From contig NC_065536.1 of the NCBI RefSeq assembly GCF_932294415.1, positions 11,955,974 through 12,019,973 on the forward strand: a DNA stretch of 64,000 nt. The letters run 5' to 3'. The position numbers and the translations under genes were made by a program. Positions 44,680-57,082 of the stretch are shown piece by piece. Each line of letters begins with the position of its first letter. The stretch's first letter is position 1. A model generated the notes under the pieces. The model saw nothing but the letters and a program-made list of their open reading frames with translations, searched no databases and had not been told where the DNA came from. Source of the stretch: Quercus robur (taxonomy: Eukaryota > Streptophyta > Magnoliopsida > Fagales > Fagaceae).

Positions 44680-46632
44680 CTGCAGAAAAACAGTTGCATT
44701 TATTAAGATAACCACAAGGGATTGAGTCATAAAATGTCTTACTATTTGCAGCCTAGATATGATTCAATGGCATTTGACCCTTTAAACTCGCTTAATTTGG
44801 GTGCATGAGACCTCTCATATACACACTCACATGCACACAACCAATCATACAAAATGAAGCCTCATGGTTGCTTTCTTTTCCGGTCCAATGTTCTTACTCT
44901 GAATTCTGATTGAATGCTTTTCCATTTGCAATGGCAGTATCATATTTTGCCCCAAGCTAGAGAAAATGGGCAAATGCCCATTCCAAAAAAACAATTTAGC
45001 ATTTTGCCGTCTTTCCCAAATTAATTAGGGAAATACCCCTCTTTTTAAACTCGATTTTCTCTAAAACAAAGTTAAGCCCTATAGTGACATTTGTAAGGAT
45101 CCTATAGTGACTTTTTAAGGAACTATAGTGGCATTTTATAATCCAATCTCCATGAAGTCGAGTTACATGCAATTTTTTTCTCTTTTTGTTACCTATAACT
45201 CGACTTCATGGAAATCGGATTACAAAACGCCACTATAGGTCCTTAAAACGTCACTATAAAATCCTAAAAAACGTCACTATAGAGCTTAACTTGATTTTCA
45301 GAAAATCGACTTTAAACAGAGGGGCATTTCCTAATTAATTTGGAAAATACGGTAAAATGCTAGATTGTTTTTTTGAAAGGGACAAAAGCCAATTTTTTCA
45401 TACAATAATTATTTCAACTTTAACAATAACATTTAAGAAATGAAGTTGGCGTTGTAGGATGGAAAAATTTTCTAACTGAGACTGGAGAAATATTACTTCC
45501 ACTATCAATTATTACAAAATGTTCATAAAAATCAGTTTTCACTGTTTTTGTTTTTTTGTTTTTTCTTTATTTCAACACTCTGTATTCATTCTACTGAGAA
45601 TGGAAGACAACAAAGTCCAAAAACAAAGGTAGAGCAGACCTGAAAACACATAGCAGTTACAAAGCTGATACAATAACAATAAAACATTGTTTCTAACAGA
45701 AGATTCAAAATGTGAAGTGTAACCAAGGGCCAAGTGAATACGGTGTAAACCCTATTGTAAAGTGTAAACCCAACATCAGACAAGGGCCAAATGCGTAAGC
45801 AATCGCTTGACCCGCACCTAGTGCATGTCGTTCATAGAATCCAATAACTATTGTCTAGTGTAAACCCTTCCCAATAAAACTAATACTTACGCCACCTAGA
45901 TGAGTTACATATAAACCTTGTTTTGTTGGTAAAATCTAATAAAACTTTGTTTTTAATTCATTATTGGCATATTAAATTAACTATAATAATAAAATTTATA
46001 AAACAAAACCTTTGAATTACAAAGTCCAGCTTTTTTTACTTGTTTATACTCTATCATTGTTATTATTACTATTTTTTAAACTCTAATTTTATGAACGTCA
46101 TAGTGTGATCACAACTTTGAATTTCCTCATATAATGCTAATTTTATGTTCATGGTCGCGTAGCAATATTTTTAAAAGGAATTACATTGGCATCCATAGTG
46201 GTCTGTGCTTTATACGATGAAAAAATGATTTTGCTGGACTTTTGTTTTCATACATAAGCATAATATATTAGCATTGATGTGTATATGTTAAAAGTGGATA
46301 ATAGTATTGTGATTGTAGTTGATAAGGAATGAATGAAACAAGTTTGCATGTCTTACATTTCAATACATATATATATCGCTTGGAAGAAAAAAGTGCTTAT
46401 TCCCATTGGTTAATATTTAAAGTGCTTAGTCTTAATTTTTATGATAATTGCAGAACATTGTAACGCTACTAATTATACCATAATTATGAGAAGGAAGTGA
46501 AAATTAACACTAAAAACATGTTACCAAACAATATATACTTTGCTACTATAATATGTCCTCTAAATAAATTACAACTAAAAGTAGTAGAAGTTAAAGTCAA
46601 TAAGAATTGAAGGTATTAGAGTTGGAAGTTAC
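44680..46632 (-). other. PMD intron 5, only the MITE recognised
   Basis: Apart from the foldback element at 44967-45393, this intron is AT-rich and has no gene. The frame at 45586-45783 has no domain. Confidence 0.5.
44967..45393. mobile_element. Palindromic MITE with MULE-like ends
   Basis: About 427 bp of near-perfect foldback. Both ends read inwards as GGC(A/T)(A/T)(A/T)TG(C/T)CC.TTC then AAAAAAACAAT and GCATTTT, with repeated CTATAGTGAC in the arms and AACTCGA or TCGAGTTA near the centre. The termini resemble the start of the giant MULE terminal repeat (CCTTTTGCCCTTTC). I could not find a clean target duplication. It lies downstream of PMD exon 5, in the intron before exon 6. Confidence 0.6.
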
Positions 46633-46888
46633 CCAAGACATCGTCATCCTCGTGACCACCTCCACGACCTCCACTGTATGCACGACCTCCACTGTGTCCA
46701 CGCCCTCTAGACCCACGACCTCCCCCACCACGGCCTGTGGCCTGTGTGCTCGCCTCAGTCACCGTGGCACGCGCATTCTCCAATGCCACTCGGCTCATCT
46801 CTCCGACAAGATCCAGCGTCCTCTTCAGGTGGTTGTACACTGCGGAGTTTGGTTCGCATTGCAATAGTAATTCCACAGTGGACTCAAC

Positions 46889-48842
46889 CTGCGAAATAAA
46901 GGAGTCCCGTTAAAACTTCTTTGTTTAGTTTTGTGTTGTGCAACACTAGGCCTTTAAGTCCAAAGCACTAAATCTGTTTTATCTTTTTTTTTTTTTAACA
47001 AATAATTTATATATATATAATTTTTATTGTCCCCCAAATAGGTTGTCGTTGAAATTATATACTATTAATATTTAATGAGACTAACACGAACCAAATTTGG
47101 GGTTATGCATACCCGTGAAAAAAGCATTGCGATCTATAAGATATTGAAAGAGCTAATCCTACTTGCAATTATCATTTTTACAATATTCCAAGGTATCGCA
47201 CACTATTGCAATGTCTTTAAAAACTAAATGAAGAAACAAGACAAAAGACAATCTTAAGGAACCAGAGAAGGCTTTACTTGTTTGACGACAGCATTAACAT
47301 TTTCTTTGCATATTATTGGCGAAGGTCATGTCAATAATTTAGTAAGATACTATATAAGATGGTCTTTCACCAAGAATTATAGTGTTCGATCAAATGCGAG
47401 TTTGGATTTGCTTGAGTCTTCAGAGTTGTGTCATCTTATGCTTGCCCCACTAAAATGAGACTATAAAAGTGAATGAAAAGGTTTATGTTAGTTTATTTCA
47501 AAGTGCAAATCATGCAATGTTATGCGATTATTAAGTATTCTACCGACTGCTGAGTCATACACTGATTAGTATTTTTTATATAACGAATTTGGCATAACCT
47601 AATTATATGATATCAAAATCTGTAGAAAAAGAATCCCTTAATTACTTTTCTTCTATTTGATGAGCAATATATGAATTGTATAAAATGGGTACTAGACAAG
47701 AGAACCCTTCTAGTCTATGGACCTACTAACATAAGTCGTAAAAAGAATATATAATAGGTTGGAGTAAAAGTAGACATTGCAATGGAACCCAATGTTATAA
47801 AATGTGCAACAAAGTTTGCAGTATAAAGTATTTGGCTAGTTCCTTTTTTAAATATTTGTCTAGTCTTTTTAAAGAATCAGAGGTACAAAAAATATCATTA
47901 TTACATTTGTTTTCCTAAATAAATGTAAATTAACTAATAATGGATAATGGGTTGGGCCCTAACTATGAGGAACAGGGCTGGCCATAATCCCAATCGTGTT
48001 GCAATATCATATTCTCTTTGTCTATGGACCAAACCCAAATTTATGATAATCCATAGATGTGCTAAACCCAACCCGGTTATACTAATTCAATGAGACTGCT
48101 CCACTTATATAGTGTGGCCGCTTACTTTTGTGACCATACCATGCCTCTAACAATCTCAGTTTTAGGGCAAATTTCATATGGAAAACTAAGTGGGGTGATA
48201 TTACAACAATCACATCAATGAGCTCCTAGCTAGGAAAAAGCCAATGATTAATTATTAAATTCTATCATGAGTACTAATTTAAAATGCAACTTTGATTCAC
48301 TGTTATTTGACCAAATATTTCGTTGTAAATTAACATGACCAAGTAACTTACCACTACACACTCTTGGTGTGATGGTCACTCCACAAATTTACTACACTTA
48401 AATTAGGTTCATGTAGAATTTTTATCTCAAAAGAAGGGGGAAAAAAGATTAGGTTACTTTCTTCCTCTTCTCTCTCTCAAGAACTTTTTTAGGAAGCCCA
48501 TTATGATAAAAAAAATCCTACAATTCTGTGTGATTCAATCAACTTTTGCAAGATATGGACTGGGTTTTCCGAGGAAAACACCAAGCTAGCTAGGGACGGT
48601 ACTTTAAAGTATCCATAACTAATTGGTACTCATTACCGCATGTTCAAAAACAATTTGTCAAACCTAAAAATAAATAAATATACCCTAATGAATATGAAAA
48701 TGTTCTCTAAAATGAAATGTTCTCTAAAATGAATATCAAAATATTGATCCAATGACTCCATGAATCAAAAAATTCTCATAATGCATGCAGTAACACACAT
48801 ATATTGTCAATCCATAAAAGAAGCATCGAATTGTTGCCTTAC
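46889..48842 (-). other. PMD intron 4 with a SINE fragment
   Basis: AT-rich, no coding. TGGTGTGATGGTCACTCCAC at about 48366-48385 is the head of the same SINE family that the giant MULE inserted into. Confidence 0.5.
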
Positions 48843-49986
48843 CATTATTTCCTAATACGCCGAGTCGCGTGTAATGTACCGTCTCGTCGTCTTTTGGTAC
48901 GACTCCATGTAAGCAGCAAGGTATGTCGTGTCCCCATCCAATGCCGGTGCATCAGCAATATGTTCCTCTCTATGGGCCCATCGGTCAATGTAGACAGCAT
49001 GCTCTTGCACCCAATCCTTATCTAGTTTACCTTGGAGGGAGATTTTGTGGAGATGAACGGACGTATCTACAATATTCGGTGGCACTTGCTTCATCCCGAA
49101 CTGACGAAAGACACGTTCGGGATGATGATCCTCTACTATCCAAAAATAGATCAATGGCACATCGGCCTTCCATATTTGTCGGCCGGCAGTGCAATATGGG
49201 GGCAACAACTCTAGGACATCGCTGTAGGGCTCCCAGACAACCTGCAGAAATGGTCAACAATAAGATGCCTGCCAACAATAAGAGAAGCTCAGAGTGCTAC
49301 CAGTGTGGCAGCCACATAATAAAAAGCTATGATGCTTGAATCAGAAAATATGATCAAGGAGAGAATTACTTATTAATTATGGATGTCACCTTATACTTAT
49401 GTATGATTTGAGTTCTTTCTTAGATAGAGTTGTTATTTCATGTCATCGAAAACATTTTCTTATCTGTATATGTATTCCTTTATTGGCTCGAGCTATAACT
49501 TGCCATCAGTAATCTGTCTACAATTATAGCATGCATGCTTACTTTTTATGTATCATTGAATTTCCAATAATTTTATATTTATGGTCATGAATCATGAACT
49601 GCATGAATGTGGTTCCCCACTAATTATCTCTAAGTTTGGCAAAGATTTGTTTGTCGGATAAAGTGAAGGTGACTTGAGAAAATCCTGATATATAATTTAG
49701 ACTCTCAGACATTGATTCACAATCAAAATTAAACGTAATTCTACCATCAGGAGAATTTCTTATAGTGCTGGATTTATGAGTTAACATATTATTCTTTGCA
49801 CTTCAATTAGAACAAACAGTATCACTACGATCATATGTGGACAACGTGAAGCACGATAGAACAAACAGTATCACTTGTGACATGAAGCGGTAGAATACCT
49901 GGTGTGCCCGTATACTCGACAGTGACGCACGATACGCAACTAGCACATGTGTCGCATGCTCTGTCGTGCTCTTCGGCCCCTTCCAT

Positions 49987-52900
49987 CTAGTAAACATATA
50001 ATTTCAAACAATGCTCATTAGTTATCATGCAAATAATAGATTCCAAATAATTATCATGCAAATATTCATGCCACTGTAGTACATTTTCAGTGTACTTGGG
50101 TTGCCTATTCTTTAATAAAAAGTTCTAAAGTTATATATCAAAAAAATAAAAAATAAAAAATATCATGCTAAATTTGGAACTTTTCTTCTCTAGAATGAAA
50201 GACAGAAAAAGAGTGGCTCCTTTATTACTACAAGCATTCTTAATATCTTTTTTTTTTTTTCAATCTTGGATTCCCATTGGGTGTACCTATAACTTACCAG
50301 TTTAAAAAAATAAAAATAAAAACAAGTCAAAATCAATGAGGGACTTATTGTTTTGTAAGAAAGACTTATTGAAAGTCCCAGATTGAAATGAAAGGGGATA
50401 CTATACTTCCTCCTCAATAAATACCTCTCCATCAAGAATTTCAAACATGAATACATTGTTTAGTTTTTGCAAGGGCCTGACATTCTTTAGTTTTTAATGT
50501 TGGGCTAGCTTATGTGTAAACCTAACATATAAGGGTTATTTATATATATATATATATTAGATTGTTACTTATCAAAAAAATAATATACAAGGTTTTCTTT
50601 TGTAAGAGAATAAAAAAATTTAGTAATTAAAAAAGGGGCCAAAACTAATCAAACTGCTCAAAACCAGGAAGCGGTTTGACTGGTTTTGAGCCCTTCCAAT
50701 TTTTTCCTGGTTTTTTAATGTGGACCATACCAATCTAGGTCCCAGTTCACTGGTCTGTAGTCCACTGGCCGCTCTGGTCTGCTTTAAAAATTTAAGCTCC
50801 TTCAACTTTGCATTGTTGGATAAGTGAATCAGAATGAACTCAGGGAAATGACCAATTGTGGAGATGCCTTCTGAGAAATAAATATGAGCAAGATTCCCAG
50901 TGGACTATAGACGGAGTAGAATTTCCACACGGAGTGGGACTGTGGAAAGGAATAAGAGCAGGTTTTGGGAGTCCTATAAATTTATTAGATTTCAAATTGG
51001 GGATGGCATGATGGTGAGGGTATATGGCTTGATGCATGGTGTGGGAACAAGTCTTTTAATTGGTTAGTTTACGTTAGTTTATGATCCTTTCCAAATTGCA
51101 GCTAACAAACATGCTAGGGTTAGTGATTATTTGGATGTTAGGGGTAAAGTAGTGCATTAGTACCCTATCTATGTTAGGCAATTGCAGGATTGGGAATTAT
51201 TGTCTCCCTGCCCTGTTTGATTTACTGTATTCTCAATGGGTTCAGCTTTGGACAGAAGACAGCATATTGGAAACTAGATAGAAATGGTGACTAACTCCAT
51301 GTGAATGTATCTTCAATTTCTTGAATTTTCTTTACCCTTTTCGTTTGTAACATTTTGATTCGACAATGGAACCCCACAATCACAAAACCAACTTGTGATT
51401 AGGGAATATGGGTCGTTCACGGTGGTGGATAAAGTTGGGATTTGGATAATTTGGTTGGGGTTGGTCTGGTATTTGTCCTTCACCGGGTAGTAGAGCAATT
51501 ATAGAAATTGTGGATCATTATAGAGAAATTGGAGAAATTGTCACATTGAATACTATTTTATATTATTTATTGACAAAATATAAATTCTCCAATGACATAA
51601 CCGTACATAATTTCATTTAGTATAATTACTTTCTAGTAAGAGTTTTAGCATGATACCAAAATTTATTTCTCAAAAGAATGTAGTCAAAAAAATTTATTTG
51701 GACTGAATTCATTCTACCAAAGTTTAAAATCTATTTGCAGTTGTCTCCTCAAATGCTGCATTAGAAGCTACAAAAGGCAGATTGAACCTATGGCATTAGT
51801 AAGCATCTCATGACCATGGACCCTTTTAGGACAAGAGGCCAGTCCCTAAGCTAATAGAGGCAATTTTGATTTGAAACAGGCCTATAGCTTCATTAACATA
51901 TCAAAGTTACCATCAACCCAAAAAAAAAAAAAAAATCAAAGTTACCAGAACTTCCATTACCTTCATAACCATTTACTTGGCAATGTATGCAACTACCAAT
52001 CCACATAAAATGTTTATGCTACACATCAAAAGTGATACCAAATAATTCATGAGGTCTTTAACCTTTAGACTAAACAACAATGACATACGGCAGAAAAATA
52101 TTCTACCACCCAATCTAGAGACTAAGATAAAGGAATTCCAAGAATAACAATCATTGATGGAAATGCTAAGAGGATTTAGATTAATTTCTAAGCTCTTACT
52201 AACCCACCGTGATGCATATTGGTTAGCCAAGTCCTACAATTAGTGCCAAGGAGCTCTTGACTCATGTACATCTCATATATCAATTTATGTATATTCTATG
52301 ATGAATGATTTTTGAAAACCAAAAAACCAATACTTCATTTCTAAACACAATTATCAAAAATACATTAGATTGAAATTTGAAGGAGGAATATTAAACCCAA
52401 ACCATCTAAGAAGTGAAAACCCAAGGTTATCTATGATATCCAACCATCATTATGGGTTTCCACCACTTATTTTACTAAAAATTAGAAAGATCTAGACATA
52501 GAGAGATTCTTGACTTAGGGATTTGTTGAAAGTATATGATTTAATCTCTTCTATCTTCTTCTGTATTAGAGGTGTGATATACATGTAATATATACTTATT
52601 CGTCTTACCATATAAAAATAGTTAAGCATAGGGTAAAGTTAAGTTATGGCCCTGATTCTATTTTTTATTTTTTGATAATTTCATAGTTGGAGTGGGGGAT
52701 TTGAACCCTGGATGTCTACGTCGGAAACACTAGGAGGTGCCAATTAAACTACAAGGCTCTTGGCTAGGTTATGGCCCTAATTATCTTGCAAATTCAGAAC
52801 TACTACCAGGCAGAAAAGGACATTGGCCAAAACAACTATGCTTTAGCATTGCCAATACATTTTAGCATTTCTAATATTAACTAAATGTAGTAAGATATTG

Positions 52901-53116
52901 GAATTTAAATTGGAATCAGACTAACCAAAATAATAATAATGCAAATATAATGATTGACATAAGGTGAAGAAATTTGTCTTTCGCAAAGTAGCATGCTTTA
53001 ATCATAGAAGCAACACAGTCTTACAAATATACGTAGGCACCACAAATCATACCAAACATTTATTGAAAAAAAATAATAGTACTTGACAATTGTATCAAAC
53101 TACTCAAATAACATAC
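49987..53116 (-). other. PMD intron 2, crossing the inner edge of the right arm
   Basis: Homology to the left arm runs from 50830 to the right; the part 49987-50829 is unique. It carries the right-arm SINE at 52661-52759. The sequence 50636-50780 has repeated CAAAACCAGG/GGTTTTG words, perhaps another small repeat. Open frames at 50840-51037, 51313-51498 and 51973-52230 mirror intron frames of the left arm. Confidence 0.6.
52661..52759 (-). mobile_element. tRNA-derived SINE in the PMD intron (right arm)
   Basis: Counterpart of 6503-6604 with A-box and B-box on the minus strand (GGTTCAAATCCCCCA). Confidence 0.7.
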
Positions 53117-54585
53117 CGATTGGCAAGGGGACCTGCCTCCACTGGCGGTAGTGGCAACCTCATAACAGGGCATATCAATGGGAACCTCGAATACGCTCAC
53201 AGCTGCACCAACATCACTGCTCCACCAATCTGCTTCGCCTTCGACTCCGATGCCTTGCATAAGTGCCTGTACAACCAGGCTAATGCCCCACTACCCCAAC
53301 TGTACCTCTTCGCGTTGCTGATTGGGTTTAGAAACTGTAGAGGCAGCACCGACACCCGGTCTGCTGACTTATCCATACACAAAATCGTCCCCAAACGATC
53401 GAGTATGTGATAGCGCGCATGTTGCTGCACTACCTCATCAGTAGCATCCGCAGCTAGGGGCCCACTAAATAGTGCATCCAGCCACGTGAATCTGAGCCTC
53501 ACCCCAGCAAGGATAGAGGTGTTCTCATGGGGATACGGTATCGGGTCTGGTGGACGATGACCCAATAACTCAAGACACAACGTAGGCTAATCCATCTTCA
53601 CAGCCCCAGTAATTGGCAACCCATCAACAGGAACCCCTAGCATCACCTCAATATCTTGTAAGGTGATGCTCATCTCTCCATGCGGTAGGTGGAATGTGTG
53701 CGTCTCCGGACGCCAACGCTCAACTAGTGCTGTGATCAACGCATGATCCACTTCCAAGTTTGGGACCTTGAATAACCCTTCAAAACCCGCCTCAGTTATG
53801 TACCGAGCAATCCGTGGGTCAAGCCCATGCTCGGGTAACTTGCAACTTCGGCGTCTGCAGTTTAGCACGCCTGGCACTACCTGCACACGAAAGAGCATTG
53901 TCTTAGGATAGTGCACACGAAATAACTATAACAATGCTACATAATAATAATATGCAAGAAACAGTAGGCTAATTAGTTAGTCCCGAACATTTTGCAAAAC
54001 GTTAGTTACAATGTTAATTGCTTATTCGCTCTACCTCAATAGCAGATAGGATCAAATTCAACATCAATGACATTGTTTAAAATTAGCACTAAGGTGATGG
54101 CCATCATGTTTTGAAATGAATGAACAAAGTGCCTCACTATGTCAAATGGAGTAGGGAATTAGGAATCAAGGTCATTAGTTGTCTTATGTGTAGCCACGCG
54201 TAATTGTGTGTGCATGTTTGGAAAAAAGAATAGTAGCGGATTCAATTTTTTATTGATTACTATAGCTTCTAAATGACATGTACTGACTTTGAACATTTCT
54301 GCTCCATACAATGTTCTTGATTATTTATGCTTCATGCCATTTTCTCTTTGGATTAAATACAATTCTGCGTAAACCAAAACATTCTACCATGTCCAACGTC
54401 TATTTGCTAAGAATCAAAGAACCCTACAAAAATAAAATTAAATGATTTCGACATGTCCAAAGTTCAGTACAACTACACACCTGACCGGCTGGCGTCTCCC
54501 AAAGCAGCGTGGATCGATGAACCGGCTGCCGCGTCAACTGTGTACCAACCGTCGGTCCAGGATCCACATTTCCCACTTGCTGCAT

Positions 54586-56701
54586 ATCTGACACGCATGC
54601 AATCATGTTAGACACGTAAACACAGGCAAGTAAACACAGGCAAGTAATAGTGAAGAAAAGCTTGGCTTTTGCGAGTAAACACGGGCAAGTAATTGAATGT
54701 TCTACAACAAACTCACAGAAACAAATACAGAGAGACAGAGTGGAAGAGAGATTTCACAGAAAATTGAAAACATATAATTGCTAAACTGAATTATACATCA
54801 TGCATCTATATACATTGATTTTCAATCGATTTAATCATATCAAGGAAGAGTTAAAGTAAAACACTAAAATATAAACAACCTAACGTTCATGGCTGCAAGG
54901 CATAAACATAAAAGACACATAGTTGCAAATTGTATAAGCAACCTAACCAACCAACCAAGTTGAGATTCAATGTCTAAATCAAACAAAGTAAACCAACAAA
55001 TGAACAAAGCATAATGCAAACCAAACAATCAATTAAGCACCACAAAAAACACCATTCTAGAACACTAAAACATAGCTCTAAAATTAAAAGGTACCCAATT
55101 ACCAATTACCCCTAAACAAGCCCTGCCACCCATCAGTACTAGAATTTCCCTTCTTTAATCGAAGTGTAAACTTCCTTCCTTTTGCTTTTGCTTGTTCCCG
55201 TACTTGACATCACACTCTAAAAGAAATTTTATTTAATAAAGCAAGAACTGAAAAGGGTTCATTGTAACTTAGTGGCTACTGAGGTGTGTTTTCAACAAAA
55301 AAAAGGGGGAGACAAACATGGAAATAGGTAAAGGTTCCATTAGAGACTCTACTGCAATGGACATCTCACTCACAAGCACAGCTTTGGAGGCAACTAATAA
55401 TAGTCAAATTAATATTGAGCTTTATTAAATGGATTAAACAACTGTGAGACCTATACCATCAAATGATGGTGTGTGCATAGTTATGTGTCAAATGAACACT
55501 GAATTGGTGACCATAGCAGTCCAAGACCTTTGCTTTCTTCTCTTTTGGGTTTTTTTCCTTCATTTGTTTTTATGAAGTCGATTATTTTTTCTCTTAGAAG
55601 TCAATTATATTTTTATTGGTCAAGTCTTGGTCGTAAATTAGGTTATTAGTAATTCATTTCTTTTCTTCAAATCAAGCAGATTTTTTAAAATCAATAGTTG
55701 GCTTTCCTAAGTCAACTAGAAATAGGGTCAAGGTAGTTAAAGGTGAAAGGCAACCTTAAGGTGCCAAGGCCTTATATGGCCCGATGCCCTAAGGTGTGAG
55801 GCGACAAGGCCTTTGGTGCAGCCAAGGCCAGCCCATTCCAGAAGAACTAGAATTTACCAAATTGTCTTCATTCTGGGAGAACTTAATTAAAAGCAATCCA
55901 ACAGTGAAAAACAAAAACAAACAATCAAATAAGTGTCAAGTCAATTCAACTTTAGATCGACCAACGAAGGTCCCAAGATAACTCTTCATCATCTAAAATT
56001 CCCAAATTAAAAGGTCTTTAAAGAAAACTGCAATCAAATAACAGTACATTCAAGTTTAGACTAAGGAAGGTCCCGATAGAACTCTTCATCATCTGAAACA
56101 TCCCAATAGACTAAGCCAATTACATTCCCATCACTGACTCGTACGTTTTTAATTTTTTATCATTTTTCATCTTTGACTGTTCTCATCTAATTCACCCATG
56201 GTAATGCCTTCTAATTGTTTAATCAATAGCCTCACTAAGTGGTTAAAAAAGAGCTCTCAATCTTGTGCTGTTACAAAAGACTTAACAACTAACTAGTTAA
56301 AAAAAGGAAATTCAGCAACCTGTTACAAAAACTACAAAGCAGCATTTCACATTTACAAGCTTAGATGCTCCTGCATCAAAAACTGCTATCGATTTTATTG
56401 CAAAATGTTTACAGTTTACAAACAGACATGGAAATTTGTGACTCAGCTGGTTATGTGGGGTCACATGTCAAGTGTGATGCACGTGTGCCACTTTTTTGTT
56501 AATATAACACCAACACAGACAGCAGGACATTGTAGCAAGGTTATAAAATTGGGGAGTCATTAATGAATTTCGAAAGCATGGAGGACATTGTAATCAGAGT
56601 AAAAGTTTAGGATCGAACAGTGTAATTTATCCTAACAAAAAATTTTCTTTTCACAGCTACTCAGTCCCTACACTAGCATCAATTATCAAAGATTTTCCAG
56701 G
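54586..56701. other. PMD leader intron, right arm, left of the WRKY segment
   Basis: 54586-55614 matches the left arm. From 55615 it is unique to this arm. The part 55740-55830 holds a repeat-like block (AAGGCCTTATATGGC, GGCGACAAGGCC) common in plant repeats. The frame 55796-55981 is not convincing. Confidence 0.45.
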
Positions 56702-57082
56702 ATGGAATCATCAAAGGCATCTCATTCTGATAAGAAATACCAGGATAGTGAGCCTACCATTGTTGTTGCTAATCCTTTCAATTCCGATGATGGGTACAGA
56801 TGGCGTAAATACGGGCAGAAGGTGGTTAAGGGCAATGAATATCCACGAAGCTACTACAAATGTACATGTGTGGGTTGTAATGTCAGAAAATGGGTTGAGC
56901 AATCTCCTGCCAGAGAAATGCCTAAAATTAAGTACGAAGGCAAACATAATCATGAAATGCCTAACAAGCTTGCAAAAGAAATTAGTGATTCGCAATATCT
57001 GGCCGGAAATATGAACATTCTAAGTCAATTGGAAACAAAAAGTGACTGTGAGGAGGAAGGTGTTGCAGAAACAAGAAATTAA
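56702..57082 (+). pseudogene. Captured WRKY transcription factor domain
   Basis: 126 codons with an intact WRKY domain: [16 protein letters not shown], then [13 protein letters not shown] and a zinc ligand set C-x4-C-x22-H-x-H closing with [10 protein letters not shown]. This resembles group I WRKY proteins. The start is preceded by TTTTCCAG, a splice acceptor, so an upstream exon is missing. The conserved intron that usually follows the PR of this domain is absent. It is antisense to PMD within the leader intron. In the left arm all but the last 14 or so codons are deleted. It would bind W-boxes if made, but its transcription is uncertain. Confidence 0.8.

Larger units (their letters stand above)
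43800..54585 (-). pseudogene. Seven-exon plant-mobile-domain (PMD) gene with two stops
   Basis: Exons (minus): 54481-54585, 53117-53880, 49899-49986, 48843-49241, 46633-46888, 44272-44679, 43800-43849. All junctions are GT-AG and in phase, giving 2,070 nt or 689 codons. The N-terminus has the DPGP/LTRQ/HRS hallmark. Exon 2 holds the PMD core, exon 3 gives RWKG...TEHATHVL.AYR, exon 4 gives WEPYSD and PERVFRQFGMKQ to RRYITRDSAY. Exon 5 ends in a GRG/RGG-rich stretch, exon 6 is Pro-rich and ends HPPGCGTGDG, and exon 7 is a basic tail (RPAKAIVRKRKDR). Two stops replace Trp: TAG at 53587-53589 and at 48852-48854. Exons 1-2 lie in the right arm, exons 3-7 in the unique centre. Host PMD proteins repress TEs; the role of transposon copies is open. 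Confidence 0.85.
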
